A DNA stretch of 64,000 bases from Pseudoalteromonas distincta (GCF_000814675.1 NZ_JWIG01000001.1:1-64000); one strand, 5' to 3'. Shown: positions 1 through 9,740, counted from the stretch's first letter. Numbers and translations are program-made. The notes: a model not told the origin generated them from the sequence alone.

Positions 1-658
1 GGTTTAACAGGCCTAAAGAATAATATCCTTTATCAAACATAGTCAGTGAATTATCTGGTGTACGTTCAATTAAACGCTCAGCTAATTTCATCTCGTTGGT
101 TTTATAGTTATCAAACTCGCTACTGAGAAGTTGATGGCTGGTCAATTCCATATGACAGACCATGCGTATTTGAGGAAAGGCTGTATCACCGTATTGGTTG
201 CTACCTGAAGAGAAGGCTTTACGATTATCAGGCGTGTCGGCTGTTCGCCACACAACACCGTCAACAGCTAATAGGTTCAAACCATTCCATGTTTCGAATG
301 ACTGTTGCTTATACATTGATTGAGCAGATTTATTGAAAACGTGTTTAACGGAATCATTACCTAACCTTTGTCTCGCCTGTACCATCGCACTTGGAGCAAC
401 GAGTTGGTTCTTGCCAGGTAACATGATATCTAGCTTATTAGCGATATTCCAAACTGATTCTTTTCGAAACAATGCCATGCCAATAACTGACCACAAAACG
501 GCTTCAAGCGGTAATCTTCGCTTACGAACGGTTGCAATCCCTGCTTGTTGAAAACCTTGTTCAATGATTTCAGGGTCAAGAATTTCTGATAATTTTTCAA
601 AGGTATGGTATCGGCTGCTTTCTTCAAGTGTTGCTTGCAGTGCTTGTTCTATATTCAC
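1..658 (-). CDS. IS4-family DDE transposase, N-terminal part
   Basis: An open frame on the minus strand starts with GTG at 658 and stays open for 219 codons to the window edge. Its start reads [20 protein letters not shown]. The stretches [32 protein letters not shown] and MELTSHQLL match the IS4 transposase from memory. Two acidic residues of the DDE triad are visible, in [10 protein letters not shown] and in [10 protein letters not shown]; the third lies outside. There is no ATG, and the only ribosome-binding sequence is GGA inside the 3' arm of the hairpin at 662-695. The ATG frames seen here in other phases are shadows. Whether the copy is active cannot be told from half of it. Confidence 0.9.
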   Translation of the reverse strand, partial: MNIEQALQATLEESSRYHTFEKLSEILDPEIIEQGFQQAGIATVRKRRLPLEAVLWSVIGMALFRKESVWNIANKLDIMLPGKNQLVAPSAMVQARQRLGNDSVKHVFNKSAQSMYKQQSFETWNGLNLLAVDGVVWRTADTPDNRKAFSSGSNQYGDTAFPQIRMVCHMELTSHQLLSSEFDNYKTNEMKLAERLIERTPDNSLTMFDKGYYSLGLLN

Positions 659-661
659 AAA

Positions 662-695
662 AAAATCCGTAGTTAGTTTCCTAACTACGGATTTT
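662..695 (-). terminator. Hairpin with T-tract just upstream of the transposase start
   Basis: A 15-bp perfect stem (AAAATCCGTAGTTAG and its complement) with a 4-nt loop is followed on the minus strand by a run of T ending at the GTG start. It has the form of an intrinsic terminator placed between the IS end and its gene. It also covers the only plausible GGA ribosome-binding sequence. It would block transcription or translation coming in from outside; that role is known for other IS elements and is inferred here. Confidence 0.65.
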
Positions 696-777
696 GCATG
701 ATCGTTTGGATCGGTCAACCGGTCATTTTCTTAACTGATCGGCATTAGCCAAGGCTCCTTTTTTCATTCTTTAATTA

Positions 778-939
778 ATACCAATTCCATTAAGTATGTG
801 CTCTAAATTTTACGCAGAAAAAATAATTCAGTTCTAGGCGTAAATTGATGTAAATGGTTGTTCCCTTTGCGAAATTTACAACAAAGAAATGGGTTGTTTT
901 AGCAAGTAAAATAGATCAGCTATTTATTGGAATTGGTAT
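778..939. repeat. Short inverted-repeat element (MITE-like), about 162 bp
   Basis: The ends are perfect 11-bp inverted repeats, ATACCAATTCC at 778-788 and GGAATTGGTAT at 929-939, with partial pairing continuing inward. The interior has no reading frame of note and is AT-rich. The right end lies inside the 3' end of the cyclophilin gene. Size, terminal repeats and lack of coding fit a non-autonomous mobile or MITE-like element. I saw no second copy in this window, so multiplicity is unproven. Confidence 0.6.
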
Positions 940-1821
940 AACTTCGCGCTTAGTGGGTATGGGCATACCACACACATCAACGTAGTTATGTGCTTTAACA
1001 AACCATGGCTCAACACGGTTTTTACGAGCGCTGATTAAGTTTTTAAACACCGATGAGTTTGTTTTCATCACTTTAAATATACTTTTATCGCTTTGTACAT
1101 CGCCAAGTACTTGTATATTTGTAATTGGGTTAAATGCATTTCCTTCAGTTGGTATGCGCGCTAAACGGTTAAAATGCTCTATACCTTCTAGCACTCGACC
1201 AAACACCGTAATATTTTTATCAAGGTAGCGCGGGCCTTGCCCTATTGTTACAAAAAACTCCGTACTCGCACTATTTTTATCGTTGTCGCGCGCCATTGCA
1301 AACACGCCACTACAATGCACTTGCCATGTTTGCGTATGGGCTGAATTTTGAGCTACTGCAAAGCCGTTTAAAAAGCCTGTAACTGGTGCATATCCGTCGC
1401 CATTTAGCTCAGTAATTAAAAGTGGTTTGTTTGTTGTTAAATAAAACTCAGCAGGGACTGTTTTATCTGCCGTTTTAATTAACTTTTTACCCAAGCTGTC
1501 GCCACCTTGCGCTACAAAACCCTCAACAAACCGATAAACGCTGGTATTTTTATAAAACCCTTCTCGTGCTAACTTTTTAATATTTTGAACGTGCTTTGGT
1601 GCAAGCTGTTCATTAAGTTCAATATACGCATCGCCCGTTGGCAGCGTTATCTTTAAAATATTTTGGGCGTTCACTACTCGCCAGTCATTATCTGTTGCAC
1701 TAGCAATTACCTCACTCGCGCTCAATAAAGGTAGCTCTTGTTTAGCAACATCATCACCTAGTTGTTGAGCACAACCGCTCAATAAAACACTAAGCAGAGC
1801 TGGCAATATAATTTTTTTCAT
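916..1821 (-). CDS. Cyclophilin-type peptidyl-prolyl isomerase lipoprotein
   Basis: The 301-residue product opens with a lipoprotein signal peptide ending LLSGC, so it is probably anchored in the outer membrane facing the periplasm; residue +2 after Cys is Ala, not Asp. The cyclophilin fold follows from about residue 50 to 245, with the family signature around YRFVEGFVAQGGDS and later FFVTIGQGPRYLDKN and FGRVLEG. It should speed proline cis/trans isomerisation in envelope proteins. It starts 32 nt after tamB, so it is probably the third gene of the tamA-tamB operon and may help fold outer-membrane clients. The last residues, VIPIPINS, and the stop codon come from the inverted-repeat element at 778-939, so the native C-terminus has probably been replaced. 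Confidence 0.88.
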   Translation of the reverse strand: MKKIILPALLSVLLSGCAQQLGDDVAKQELPLLSASEVIASATDNDWRVVNAQNILKITLPTGDAYIELNEQLAPKHVQNIKKLAREGFYKNTSVYRFVEGFVAQGGDSLGKKLIKTADKTVPAEFYLTTNKPLLITELNGDGYAPVTGFLNGFAVAQNSAHTQTWQVHCSGVFAMARDNDKNSASTEFFVTIGQGPRYLDKNITVFGRVLEGIEHFNRLARIPTEGNAFNPITNIQVLGDVQSDKSIFKVMKTNSSVFKNLISARKNRVEPWFVKAHNYVDVCGMPIPTKREVIPIPINS

Positions 1822-1853
1822 CGCTTATATCCTTATAATTATTATAGCTTTGG

Positions 1854-4800
1854 TTATTCCCAGTCAAACTTATATAGCACATCAACATTTTGATATAGGC
1901 CGCTCGTTATTTCTATGTATAACTGTGAAAGTAACTGATAACGCACAGCCACTTCACTGAGCGAATCAAATACACCCACGCTATATTTAACTTGTAAGCT
2001 GGGTGCTACGTAACCAGATATTTCTACTTTGGTGCTATCACCACTACCTGATGAGCTTAAACTTACATCTGACAACCCAAAGGTTTCACCTACCTTAGAA
2101 ACAACCCCTTCGCTGCGGCTAACCCCTTGAGAAAGTAATAACTGTGTAAGCATAGCATCGCTTGACGAACTTTCTCCATCGCCTAAAGGTTGGCCATTAA
2201 GTAAATATGCGAGTGCTTGTGCTTGATCCATCGCAGGCTCAGAAAATATTTTAAGTGTTGGTTGTTCAACATTACCTGTGAGCGTAACCCCTGCAATCAC
2301 ACCATTTGCAGTCGTATCTGGGTTACGTATTGCTTTAATATTTAAAAATGGTTGTTCAATTGAACCGCTAAAACCTACTTGCCCGGTGCTGATTATTAAA
2401 TCTTGCCCAAAGGCTAAGTAAGTACCTTCAATTAAGTTAAGCTCACCTGTGGCTATAATTGGCGCACCTTGACTCATTTTTATCGCTAAATCACCCGCAA
2501 CTTTTGATTCCAAGCCAAACGATTCTACTTTTACATCGTTTTTAACAATCACTTTTAAATCTATGTCGTAATCAAACGGAACTGTTTCTGTGGCCTCGGT
2601 TTTTTGATCAACAATAATTTCATCATCGCTAACTTGCACCGCCCCCTCAGGAAGCTCTTCAATCATTATACGACCGTAAGGCACAATTACCTCACCAGCA
2701 AGCTTGAGTGCATTATTAGCCAAGCCTATTTTTAAATCCGGCGATACTTTAAAAGTAACCCCTTGCTGCGCGCGTACATAAAACTGCTCGCCAACTACCG
2801 CAACATTTACAGCAGGTTGCGCACCTTGCCAATCAACGTCACCGGTGAGATTTATTTTACCGCCCTGATTGTCGTTTAAGTTGCCTTTTATTGTGGCTGT
2901 TGTTTTATCAAACAATACGTTTATATTTGATTTTTGCAGCGCTATAGGTAATTGCTCGCCCTCTAAACTAATATCGCTCACATTAAGCTCGCCATTTAAT
3001 AAAGGATCTTTTAACGTACCAGCTAACGCGACTTTTCCGCTAATATCACCTTTTAACTGCTCGAGGGTTTCAAGAAATGGTTGTAAGTCTGAAAGGAGTA
3101 TTTTATCAATATTAATAGTGCCGTTAAGCGCTTGCGTATTTTGTATGTCGTCAATATCAATTTGTGTGTTTATTTTACCAAGCACACTTGATTCTAAATT
3201 AGCTTCAAGCTTGCCAACTTGAGAGTCCGAAAATGCACTAACAGTTAGAGTTTCGATTGGTAATTTAAAACGATCTTCTTCCGAGGTAAGCACCGCTTCT
3301 AAGTCACTAGAATCGATATTTGCGCGTAATGTTTTAAGCGCACCGCTTTGCCAATTAAGTGCAACATCGCCCGCTATATTACCGCGAGTACGAATGCTAT
3401 TAGGTAAAAAGTGCTTAAGCTCCTCAAGAGCTAAATTGCTTAGTTTAGCATTTAGCTGACCGAGGTTTTTTGACTGCGCTAAGGTGTCTATGCACAATTT
3501 ACTTTGCTCAGATGCCCAACAATGTGCACTTACATCAAAGTCGCCACTTTGCGTATTAACCATAATGGCAATATTTTTAGTATTACTAAAACTAAGCTTT
3601 TTATCGCTGAGCGTTACATTACTAAGCTCGCCATTCCAAGTGGTATTATTAATTTTGCCATTAACTTCAAGCTCTACACTGCCTTGCTCGGCATCTACAG
3701 ATGCCGTAAGTTGATGATCTGTTTTGTCGCCGCTAATATCAATTTTAACGCTATTAATTTGCTGTTCGGCCACAAGCGCCGAACCAACACTTACCGAAAC
3801 ATCGGTTTGCCAATCGGCTGCGGTATCTAACTGCCCTTTTACTGATAATTTATTAATGTTTATTTCATCAAAAATAAAGCGATCGAGTATTAGTGCTAAA
3901 TCAACAGAAGGCGTTAACCTCTCCCCTCTCACTTTTAAATTTGCGTTGCCGTCGGCAGTAAATGGAATATTAGCTTTTTCATCACTTTTTAGTGTTACTT
4001 TGCCGTCAACCTGCCAAGTGTCATCAACTTGCCCGCTTAGTGCTAATTTATTGGTGCCGCTACTTAAATAAAAACTATCAATATTAGCTTTTAACGTGTT
4101 GTCGAGCTTAAAGTTTGAGGCAAATTCTAGTGGCACGTCGTTAAGTAATCCGTTTAACTTTGTATTATTCATTTGTAGCTGCCACTTGTCGTCAGCAGCA
4201 TTAAACGAGCCTTTAAACTGTCCCGAAATATCACTGGTTGCGGCATCAGTTAAGTACTGCGCTTTTAAGTTAGCAAGCGTGCCATTAAAGTTAGCCTGTA
4301 TGCCTTTTTGCCAATCAACATTGGCTTTTATAGTTGCACTGCTTTCGTTCGCTTTAATGCTTAGCGCTTGTAAAGTTGCTTTGGTGAGACTGCCTTTTAA
4401 TTGGGTATTTAAGTCAACAGCTGGGTACGCGCCTAATTGGCTATTCCCCTGTAGGCTCAGCTGATAATCGTCGGCATTACCTTGTGCATTGAGGCTTACA
4501 TTTCGCACTTTAAGCTCATTACTTTGTGCATCAATAAGCCACTGTTTAATTTTGCCATTTAACTCAAACGGATAGTTTTTTTGCTTTAAATTTGCCGTTG
4601 CCGTTAAACTAAGCGGATATTGTCCCTGCGTTTCTAAATTTAGGTTTAGGTTTGATAAGTCTCCATTCAACTGCAAATTAGCTTGGTGCTCATCACTTTG
4701 TAAAACAACATCCCCTTTTACGGGCAAATTTCCTGCAAGCTCAGCGTTAAGATGCGTATTAAGCTGCCACTGCTCATACTTTGCTGAGAATGACTCTAAA

Positions 4801-5543
4801 TTAATAACCGCATCTTCCACACTTAATTGCAGCGAGATGTTTTCAATAACATGCTGGGCTTCGTTTTGCTCAATCGTAATGTTAGCAATTTCAAAGTCTT
4901 CAACAACTAAATCAAGTGGCGAAGTAAATTCTATATTAGGCAATGCGGGTAGGTGCGTTAAAGGCGCTTGAGTATTTTGCGCCGTTTGTGTTTTCGCATC
5001 TTGTTCTTGCTCTTTTAAAGCAACAAGTATGGTGGGAATATTCAGACTTTTAACCGTCAGCTTTGAACCCTCTGCTTTTGCTGAGAGTTTAAAGTTATTA
5101 ACGCTTACGTTTGCACTTGGGTGCTCTAGAGTAAATTTATTGATCGCAATGTTTTTTACAGCAATATTAAAAGGTAAGCTGATTTTTTCAAGCGGCTCTG
5201 CAGCGGCTTCTTCTTGTGACTCTGCAGTTTTTGGTAATGTTAAATTTATAGATTTAGCACTTAAGTTATCTATACAAATTCCATCGCACTGCCACCAAAA
5301 CAAATCAATTTTCAATTGTTGTGCATTAAAATCCAATCCGTTGCTAGTAAAGCGCACATTAAAGGCATCATTATAAATAAAACGGCCATCTTTAATTTCG
5401 ATATGTAGTCCATCTACCGCTTTGTTTGCACTATAAGCAATAAATTGATTACCGGGTGCGGTAAATAACAAACAAAATAGTGCGACAACTAACGTGACAA
5501 AAATAGCACTTACGGCGGCTGTTATCTTTTTTAATACTGACAT
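1854..5543 (-). CDS. tamB: Translocation and assembly module subunit TamB
   Basis: This is a 1229-residue inner-membrane-anchored protein with one N-terminal membrane helix (about residues 8-28). A long AsmA-like beta-rich periplasmic region follows, then the C-terminal DUF490/TamB domain (roughly the last 350 residues, including GEVIVPYGRIMIEELPEG). TamB spans the periplasm and works with TamA in outer-membrane protein insertion; family members also carry phospholipid between membranes. Its start codon overlaps the tamA stop by one base (TAATG), a translationally coupled arrangement. Length is close to the E. coli protein (about 1259). Identification rests on architecture and on the tamA neighbour. 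Confidence 0.93.
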   Translation of the reverse strand: MSVLKKITAAVSAIFVTLVVALFCLLFTAPGNQFIAYSANKAVDGLHIEIKDGRFIYNDAFNVRFTSNGLDFNAQQLKIDLFWWQCDGICIDNLSAKSINLTLPKTAESQEEAAAEPLEKISLPFNIAVKNIAINKFTLEHPSANVSVNNFKLSAKAEGSKLTVKSLNIPTILVALKEQEQDAKTQTAQNTQAPLTHLPALPNIEFTSPLDLVVEDFEIANITIEQNEAQHVIENISLQLSVEDAVINLESFSAKYEQWQLNTHLNAELAGNLPVKGDVVLQSDEHQANLQLNGDLSNLNLNLETQGQYPLSLTATANLKQKNYPFELNGKIKQWLIDAQSNELKVRNVSLNAQGNADDYQLSLQGNSQLGAYPAVDLNTQLKGSLTKATLQALSIKANESSATIKANVDWQKGIQANFNGTLANLKAQYLTDAATSDISGQFKGSFNAADDKWQLQMNNTKLNGLLNDVPLEFASNFKLDNTLKANIDSFYLSSGTNKLALSGQVDDTWQVDGKVTLKSDEKANIPFTADGNANLKVRGERLTPSVDLALILDRFIFDEININKLSVKGQLDTAADWQTDVSVSVGSALVAEQQINSVKIDISGDKTDHQLTASVDAEQGSVELEVNGKINNTTWNGELSNVTLSDKKLSFSNTKNIAIMVNTQSGDFDVSAHCWASEQSKLCIDTLAQSKNLGQLNAKLSNLALEELKHFLPNSIRTRGNIAGDVALNWQSGALKTLRANIDSSDLEAVLTSEEDRFKLPIETLTVSAFSDSQVGKLEANLESSVLGKINTQIDIDDIQNTQALNGTINIDKILLSDLQPFLETLEQLKGDISGKVALAGTLKDPLLNGELNVSDISLEGEQLPIALQKSNINVLFDKTTATIKGNLNDNQGGKINLTGDVDWQGAQPAVNVAVVGEQFYVRAQQGVTFKVSPDLKIGLANNALKLAGEVIVPYGRIMIEELPEGAVQVSDDEIIVDQKTEATETVPFDYDIDLKVIVKNDVKVESFGLESKVAGDLAIKMSQGAPIIATGELNLIEGTYLAFGQDLIISTGQVGFSGSIEQPFLNIKAIRNPDTTANGVIAGVTLTGNVEQPTLKIFSEPAMDQAQALAYLLNGQPLGDGESSSSDAMLTQLLLSQGVSRSEGVVSKVGETFGLSDVSLSSSGSGDSTKVEISGYVAPSLQVKYSVGVFDSLSEVAVRYQLLSQLYIEITSGLYQNVDVLYKFDWE

Positions 5544-7270
5544 TAAATTTCTGGCCCTATGGTAATACTTAAACGTGTGCTTTTACTTTCTTTTGTTAAT
5601 CCCCAAGCGTGGTCTATACGCACTGGGCCAACGGGTGTTAAATAGCGAAAACCAAAACCAGCACCTACTTCAAAATCATCAGAAAAATCATTCGTCGCAG
5701 TACCACCGTCAACAAATAAAGCTGCGCGCCAGTTTTGAGCAAACTGATAGTTGTACTCTATTGTACTGGTTAGTAAGTATTTACCACCGATGAGATCGCC
5801 ATCATCATTTTCCGGCGATATTGATTGGTACGCAAAACCACGAACACTTTGATCGCCACCTGCGTAAAAACGCAGTGAGTAAGGTACGTTTTCAATATCA
5901 TCAACAAGCATTGCACCAACATTTGCTTTTAAAAACACTAAATGCTTATCTAAGTATGTACGTAACCACGCATGTTGCATTTGCACCCTAATCAGATTAG
6001 TACTCGAAAGCACATCATCTAAACCAAACTCAGCAGATATAAGCCACTGCTCTCCCCAGTATGGAGTCGTGCCGCCTTTTGATTTTTTGCGGGCGTAGCT
6101 AATGCCCGGCATTAACATTTCGGTGCTTTCTTCCTCTTCATCACCGATGCGGTAGGTTTCTTGGTCGCGGCGTAAAAATGCTGTACGCACCCACTTATTT
6201 TCGGTTAACCATTGGCGCTGAATTTGCCCCGTGAGTATTTCACTGTAGGTATCGTTTGTTAGTTCATCCTCTAATTTATATCCAGCAGAAAAACGCCATA
6301 AATCATCATTCGGATCATCAACTGGAATGGTATAAGCCATGGAAATATCTTGCTGCTTTTGCGCCACATTTAAATTAGTTTCGAGATAATGGCCGTCTTC
6401 TGTGATCCACGGTTTACTCCATTTAAAACGCACTTTGGGCCCTAAGTCAGTACTAAAACCGCCGCCAATTTCATAGCTATTTGCAGGCTTGTGCAACACA
6501 TCTACCTTAATAGGGACTTGGCTATTTTTACGCGCAGCAATATCGGCGTAAACGCGCACGCTTGCAAAATAAGGGGTGCTTGATAAATCCAAATTATAGT
6601 CAGCAATATGTGTTGATTTATAAGGTTGACCCTGAGTAAAAGGCGCAAGCGAGCGTATGTATTTTTCAGCAGGCGTATTACTAGCTATTTTTATATCACC
6701 AAACTGATATCTAACCCCAGTATCAATTACAAAAGTAATAACAGCACTATTTTTATTAAGTGACACTTCTAATTTGCGCGCTGGCCACTTTGCATCAAAA
6801 TAGCCAAGCTCCAATAGCATAGATTCTATTTTTTTATGAGCAGAGTCATATCTACCATGATTTAAAACATCACCTTGTTTTAAGTTGGTATTTTTAATTA
6901 ATGCCTGTAATTGAGTATCATTTTGGCCATCGCCGTTTAGCGTAATATTAATTGCTTCTATGCGAGTTGCAGGACCTCGCTCAACTTTAACAATTAACTC
7001 GCTATCGTCTTTATCATAAATAACCTCGACGGTCGGGCTATAATAACCAAGTGCTTTAATGCTATTTTGTACTTGCTTTTGGGCATAACGACGAAGTGTA
7101 CGGGTTGGTTTTTCACCAATTAATTGCTTGAGATAAAGGGCTACGTTATTTTCTAAATCACCACTTAACCCTTTAATTTCGTAATCTTCTATGACTTTTT
7201 CTGCCGCATAGCTATTTGTCGCAATTAAAGCGCTCACAACACATATGCAACGTAAAAACTTAATAAACAA
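5543..7270 (-). CDS. tamA: Outer-membrane assembly factor TamA (Omp85 family)
   Basis: The 575-residue product has a signal peptide ending ATNSYAAE, three POTRA domains (about residues 25-270) and a C-terminal 16-strand Omp85 barrel. The barrel has the family motif VRGFAYQSISP and a late GFGFRYLTPVGPVRIDHAW signature. It is the outer-membrane partner of TamB. The start is TTG at 7270, chosen because it is the only one that gives a full signal peptide and because AAGGA lies about 9 nt upstream. It heads the tamA-tamB-cyclophilin operon and is divergent from the RraB-like gene. Confidence 0.93.
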   Translation of the reverse strand: MFIKFLRCICVVSALIATNSYAAEKVIEDYEIKGLSGDLENNVALYLKQLIGEKPTRTLRRYAQKQVQNSIKALGYYSPTVEVIYDKDDSELIVKVERGPATRIEAINITLNGDGQNDTQLQALIKNTNLKQGDVLNHGRYDSAHKKIESMLLELGYFDAKWPARKLEVSLNKNSAVITFVIDTGVRYQFGDIKIASNTPAEKYIRSLAPFTQGQPYKSTHIADYNLDLSSTPYFASVRVYADIAARKNSQVPIKVDVLHKPANSYEIGGGFSTDLGPKVRFKWSKPWITEDGHYLETNLNVAQKQQDISMAYTIPVDDPNDDLWRFSAGYKLEDELTNDTYSEILTGQIQRQWLTENKWVRTAFLRRDQETYRIGDEEEESTEMLMPGISYARKKSKGGTTPYWGEQWLISAEFGLDDVLSSTNLIRVQMQHAWLRTYLDKHLVFLKANVGAMLVDDIENVPYSLRFYAGGDQSVRGFAYQSISPENDDGDLIGGKYLLTSTIEYNYQFAQNWRAALFVDGGTATNDFSDDFEVGAGFGFRYLTPVGPVRIDHAWGLTKESKSTRLSITIGPEI

Positions 7271-7445
7271 GTAAATATCCTTACTTTTAATATCTTACAT
7301 AAAACTGGCTGATTACGCGCATATTAGCATAGCCATAATGAGCAACACATTAACTTAATGACAATCTAACGCGTAAATTTAACTTTGAATAAGTATCAGC
7401 ATAATTAAAATTAGTACGCGTTAAGACAATATTTTAGTTACAATA

Positions 7446-7820
7446 GTGCCTACGAATAAAAAATTAATTTTAAATGAGTTTTTAATGCAATTCCCTGATG
7501 ATGATAACGGCCAACTTTTAGCCGAAATAGCCGCTGCTGGCATTGATTTAAATAAAATGCACCAAGTCGATTTTTTTATTTTATTTGAACAAGAAGCCGA
7601 TGCTGAAAAATTTGCTAAAGAAATAGTCTCTGATGCATTAGTTCAAAAGGCTGAGCTTGAAAAATGTAAAGACACTGGCGTTTGGGAAGTAATCACTCAA
7701 GTACAAATGGTGCCAGAGCACACCCTTTTAGGCCAAGCTGAGCAATACATTGAAAGCATTGCTAATAGCTTTAATGGATATGGTGACGGCTGGGGATTAA
7801 TGGACGGTGACGAAGCTTAA
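7446..7820 (+). CDS. rraB: RraB-family regulator of RNase E activity
   Basis: This small acidic protein of 124 residues ends YGDGWGLMDGDEA, matching the conserved YDGWG tail region of E. coli RraB. The central part, VDFFILFEQEADAEKFAKEI, fits the same fold. RraB binds RNase E and changes the make-up of the degradosome. The listed start is GTG at 7446; the first ATG in frame is codon 14 at 7485. Neither has a clear Shine-Dalgarno sequence, so the true N-terminus is open. Divergent from tamA, convergent with radD. Confidence 0.75.
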   Translation: MPTNKKLILNEFLMQFPDDDNGQLLAEIAAAGIDLNKMHQVDFFILFEQEADAEKFAKEIVSDALVQKAELEKCKDTGVWEVITQVQMVPEHTLLGQAEQYIESIANSFNGYGDGWGLMDGDEA

Positions 7821-7853
7821 TTGCCTTTTAATTGTATTAGTCCAATGTACTCT

Positions 7854-7881
7854 ATCAGTTAAGCTTAACGGCTTAACTGAT
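7854..7881. terminator. Stem-loop between rraB and radD, covering the radD stop codon
   Basis: ATCAGTTAAGC and its perfect 11-nt complement are separated by 6 nt. The radD stop codon (7865-7867) is in the loop. Neither strand has a strong T-tract after it, so it is either a weak bidirectional terminator for the two convergent genes or an mRNA 3'-end structure. Confidence 0.5.
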
Positions 7882-9616
7882 TTGCCTTCCTAAAATTGCC
7901 TTTATAGTCAAATAGCTTATCAGCCACTTTCCAGCCATACTTTTTGCTTTTTCGTGCAATAACAAAATCTGGTGGTACTAATTCAAATTGTGCGCTTACT
8001 ACTTGCGCTGCAGTTTTAAAATTAATAGGTGTTTGTCCAAGTCCTACTCGTAGACCAAATTGCTTATTAAATATAAATTGCCCGCCTTTATTTGCGAGGT
8101 TATACACCTCATCGCAACTTGCGCCATCTTCATCAAAATACGTTACTTTAATAAGTTCATCTTTAATTTGAGTTACCGATAACCCACTACATCGAAGCAC
8201 AAGTGCGTCTTTTAAGTTTAATGCGTTGCGTAACTTATCATCAGGGTCGGCCATTACCGCGCCGCAATCATGGCATTTACGTGCAGCAATATCATTTTGG
8301 GCGCCGCACTGCTCACATTCTTTAAACCTAAAACGATAATCGCACTGCTCTTTATGCCCATCATCATCTTCTAACAGGCCTTGGCAACGCCTGCCAAAGT
8401 GCTCTATTACTTTGCCAGTGGAGTCTGTTTTACCCCAAAATATATTCGCAAACCCACAGCCTGGGCAAAGTACCTGCACAGGTTCATTATCACTATCGCC
8501 TTTTTTATCACCTACTTCTGGGTGAAATAAATTAAAACCATTGCCAGCATAATCTATTACTAAGCAATCCGTTTTCAATTCAGATAACCTTAAACCTCGC
8601 CCCACAATTTGTTGATATAAACTAACCGATTCTGTAGGTCTTAAAATAGCTATAAAGTCGACATGTGGCGCATCAAAGCCGGTTGTTAGTACCGATATAT
8701 TAACTAGATACTTTAATTGCTTAGCTTTAAATTGCTTAATGATTTTATCGCGCTCAGTGTTTGGCGTATCACCTGTGATTAGTGCACTTTGATGAGCTGG
8801 TAGGTAGCTTAATATTTCCTGGGCATGCATTACCGTGGCGGCAAAAACCATAACCCCTTCGCGCTCTTCACTGTATTGAATTACTTGCTGTAATATAGCC
8901 TGCGTTGCGCGCTCACTGTTTTTTAAAAGCGCATTCATGTCATCAGTCGCATATTGCCCAAATGCATTGCTATCTAAGGACGAAAAATCATAATGGCTAA
9001 TTGCTGCATCAACTTCGTTAGGCGGCGTTAAATAATTATGTTTGATCATATACCTGAGCGGCAATTCAAAAATACAACTTTTAAACGGACTTTCTTGAGT
9101 ACCCTTAACAAAACCATGATAATGGTGGTGGTATATCCACCCCATTCCTAACCGATAAGGTGTTGCTGTTAAACCCAATACTTTTAACTGAGGGTTATAC
9201 TCTTTTAAACTGTTTATTACTTTACCGTACTGACTTTTTTGATCCCCATTTACCCTATGGCATTCATCAATAATAAGTAATGAATAATGCTCATTTAATT
9301 TATTTAAATTACGAGAAAGTGATTGCACACTGGCAAAGGTTACTTGATGGTTTAATGATTTTTCTTTTAAGCCTGCTGAAAATATACTCGCCTCTAAACC
9401 AAAACTTTTATATTTTTGCGAATTTTGCTCTACCAGCTCTTTTACATGAGCAAGCACTAATATTTTTTGCTTAGCTATACGCGCAAGTTCAGCAATAACC
9501 AAACTCTTACCTGCGCCGGTTGGTAGTACAATAACGACAGGATCATTACTCTTTCTAAAGTGTAAAACGGTGCGCTCTACGGCTTCTTGTTGGTAAGGTC
9601 TTAGTTTATAGCTCAT
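7865..9616 (-). CDS. radD: DEAD/DEAH-box helicase RadD (YejH)
   Basis: The 583-residue protein is nearly collinear with E. coli RadD (586). It has the Walker A motif LPTGAGKS at 31-38, DECH at 117-120, the SAT-like LGLTATPYRLG, and helicase motif VI in QQIVGRGLRL. A C-terminal zinc-binding region follows with several CxxC pairs (CPGCGF, CEQCGA, CHDCGA). RadD is an RecA-associated superfamily 2 ATPase of double-strand break repair and recombination. It stands alone, ATG start. No LexA box was seen upstream. Confidence 0.94.
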   Translation of the reverse strand: MSYKLRPYQQEAVERTVLHFRKSNDPVVIVLPTGAGKSLVIAELARIAKQKILVLAHVKELVEQNSQKYKSFGLEASIFSAGLKEKSLNHQVTFASVQSLSRNLNKLNEHYSLLIIDECHRVNGDQKSQYGKVINSLKEYNPQLKVLGLTATPYRLGMGWIYHHHYHGFVKGTQESPFKSCIFELPLRYMIKHNYLTPPNEVDAAISHYDFSSLDSNAFGQYATDDMNALLKNSERATQAILQQVIQYSEEREGVMVFAATVMHAQEILSYLPAHQSALITGDTPNTERDKIIKQFKAKQLKYLVNISVLTTGFDAPHVDFIAILRPTESVSLYQQIVGRGLRLSELKTDCLVIDYAGNGFNLFHPEVGDKKGDSDNEPVQVLCPGCGFANIFWGKTDSTGKVIEHFGRRCQGLLEDDDGHKEQCDYRFRFKECEQCGAQNDIAARKCHDCGAVMADPDDKLRNALNLKDALVLRCSGLSVTQIKDELIKVTYFDEDGASCDEVYNLANKGGQFIFNKQFGLRVGLGQTPINFKTAAQVVSAQFELVPPDFVIARKSKKYGWKVADKLFDYKGNFRKANQLSR

Positions 9617-9703
9617 GGGAAAACAAATAGATTTTAATAAGGGGATTTTAGCAAATTACTGCTATGACATTTAGACTTTAATTATATTTTATTGAGAGGT
9701 AAA

Positions 9704-9730
9704 CAAAAAAGAGAAGCCGAAGCTTCTCTT
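9704..9730 (-). terminator. Rho-independent terminator of the H-NS-like gene
   Basis: On the minus strand there is an 8-bp stem, AGAGAAGC with its complement, a TTCG tetraloop and a run of six T. It sits about 11 nt after the stop codon at 9741. Confidence 0.9.
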
Positions 9731-9740
9731 ATATTTAGCT

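Larger units (their letters stand above)
1..747 (-). mobile_element. IS4-family insertion sequence, partial (one end present)
   Basis: The outer end is an 18-bp sequence at 730-747 which, read on the minus strand, is TAATGCCGATCAGTTAAG. I recognise this as the terminal inverted repeat of Escherichia coli IS4. The transposase frame begins at 658 and runs off the left edge, so the other end and the 11-13 bp target duplication typical of the family cannot be checked. The element lies about 30 bp from a separate inverted-repeat element. Confidence 0.9.

Noticed and set aside
2869..5376. Several plus-strand frames of 70-122 residues
   Set aside because: All lie antisense inside tamB, have biased composition typical of shadow frames and lack ribosome-binding sites.
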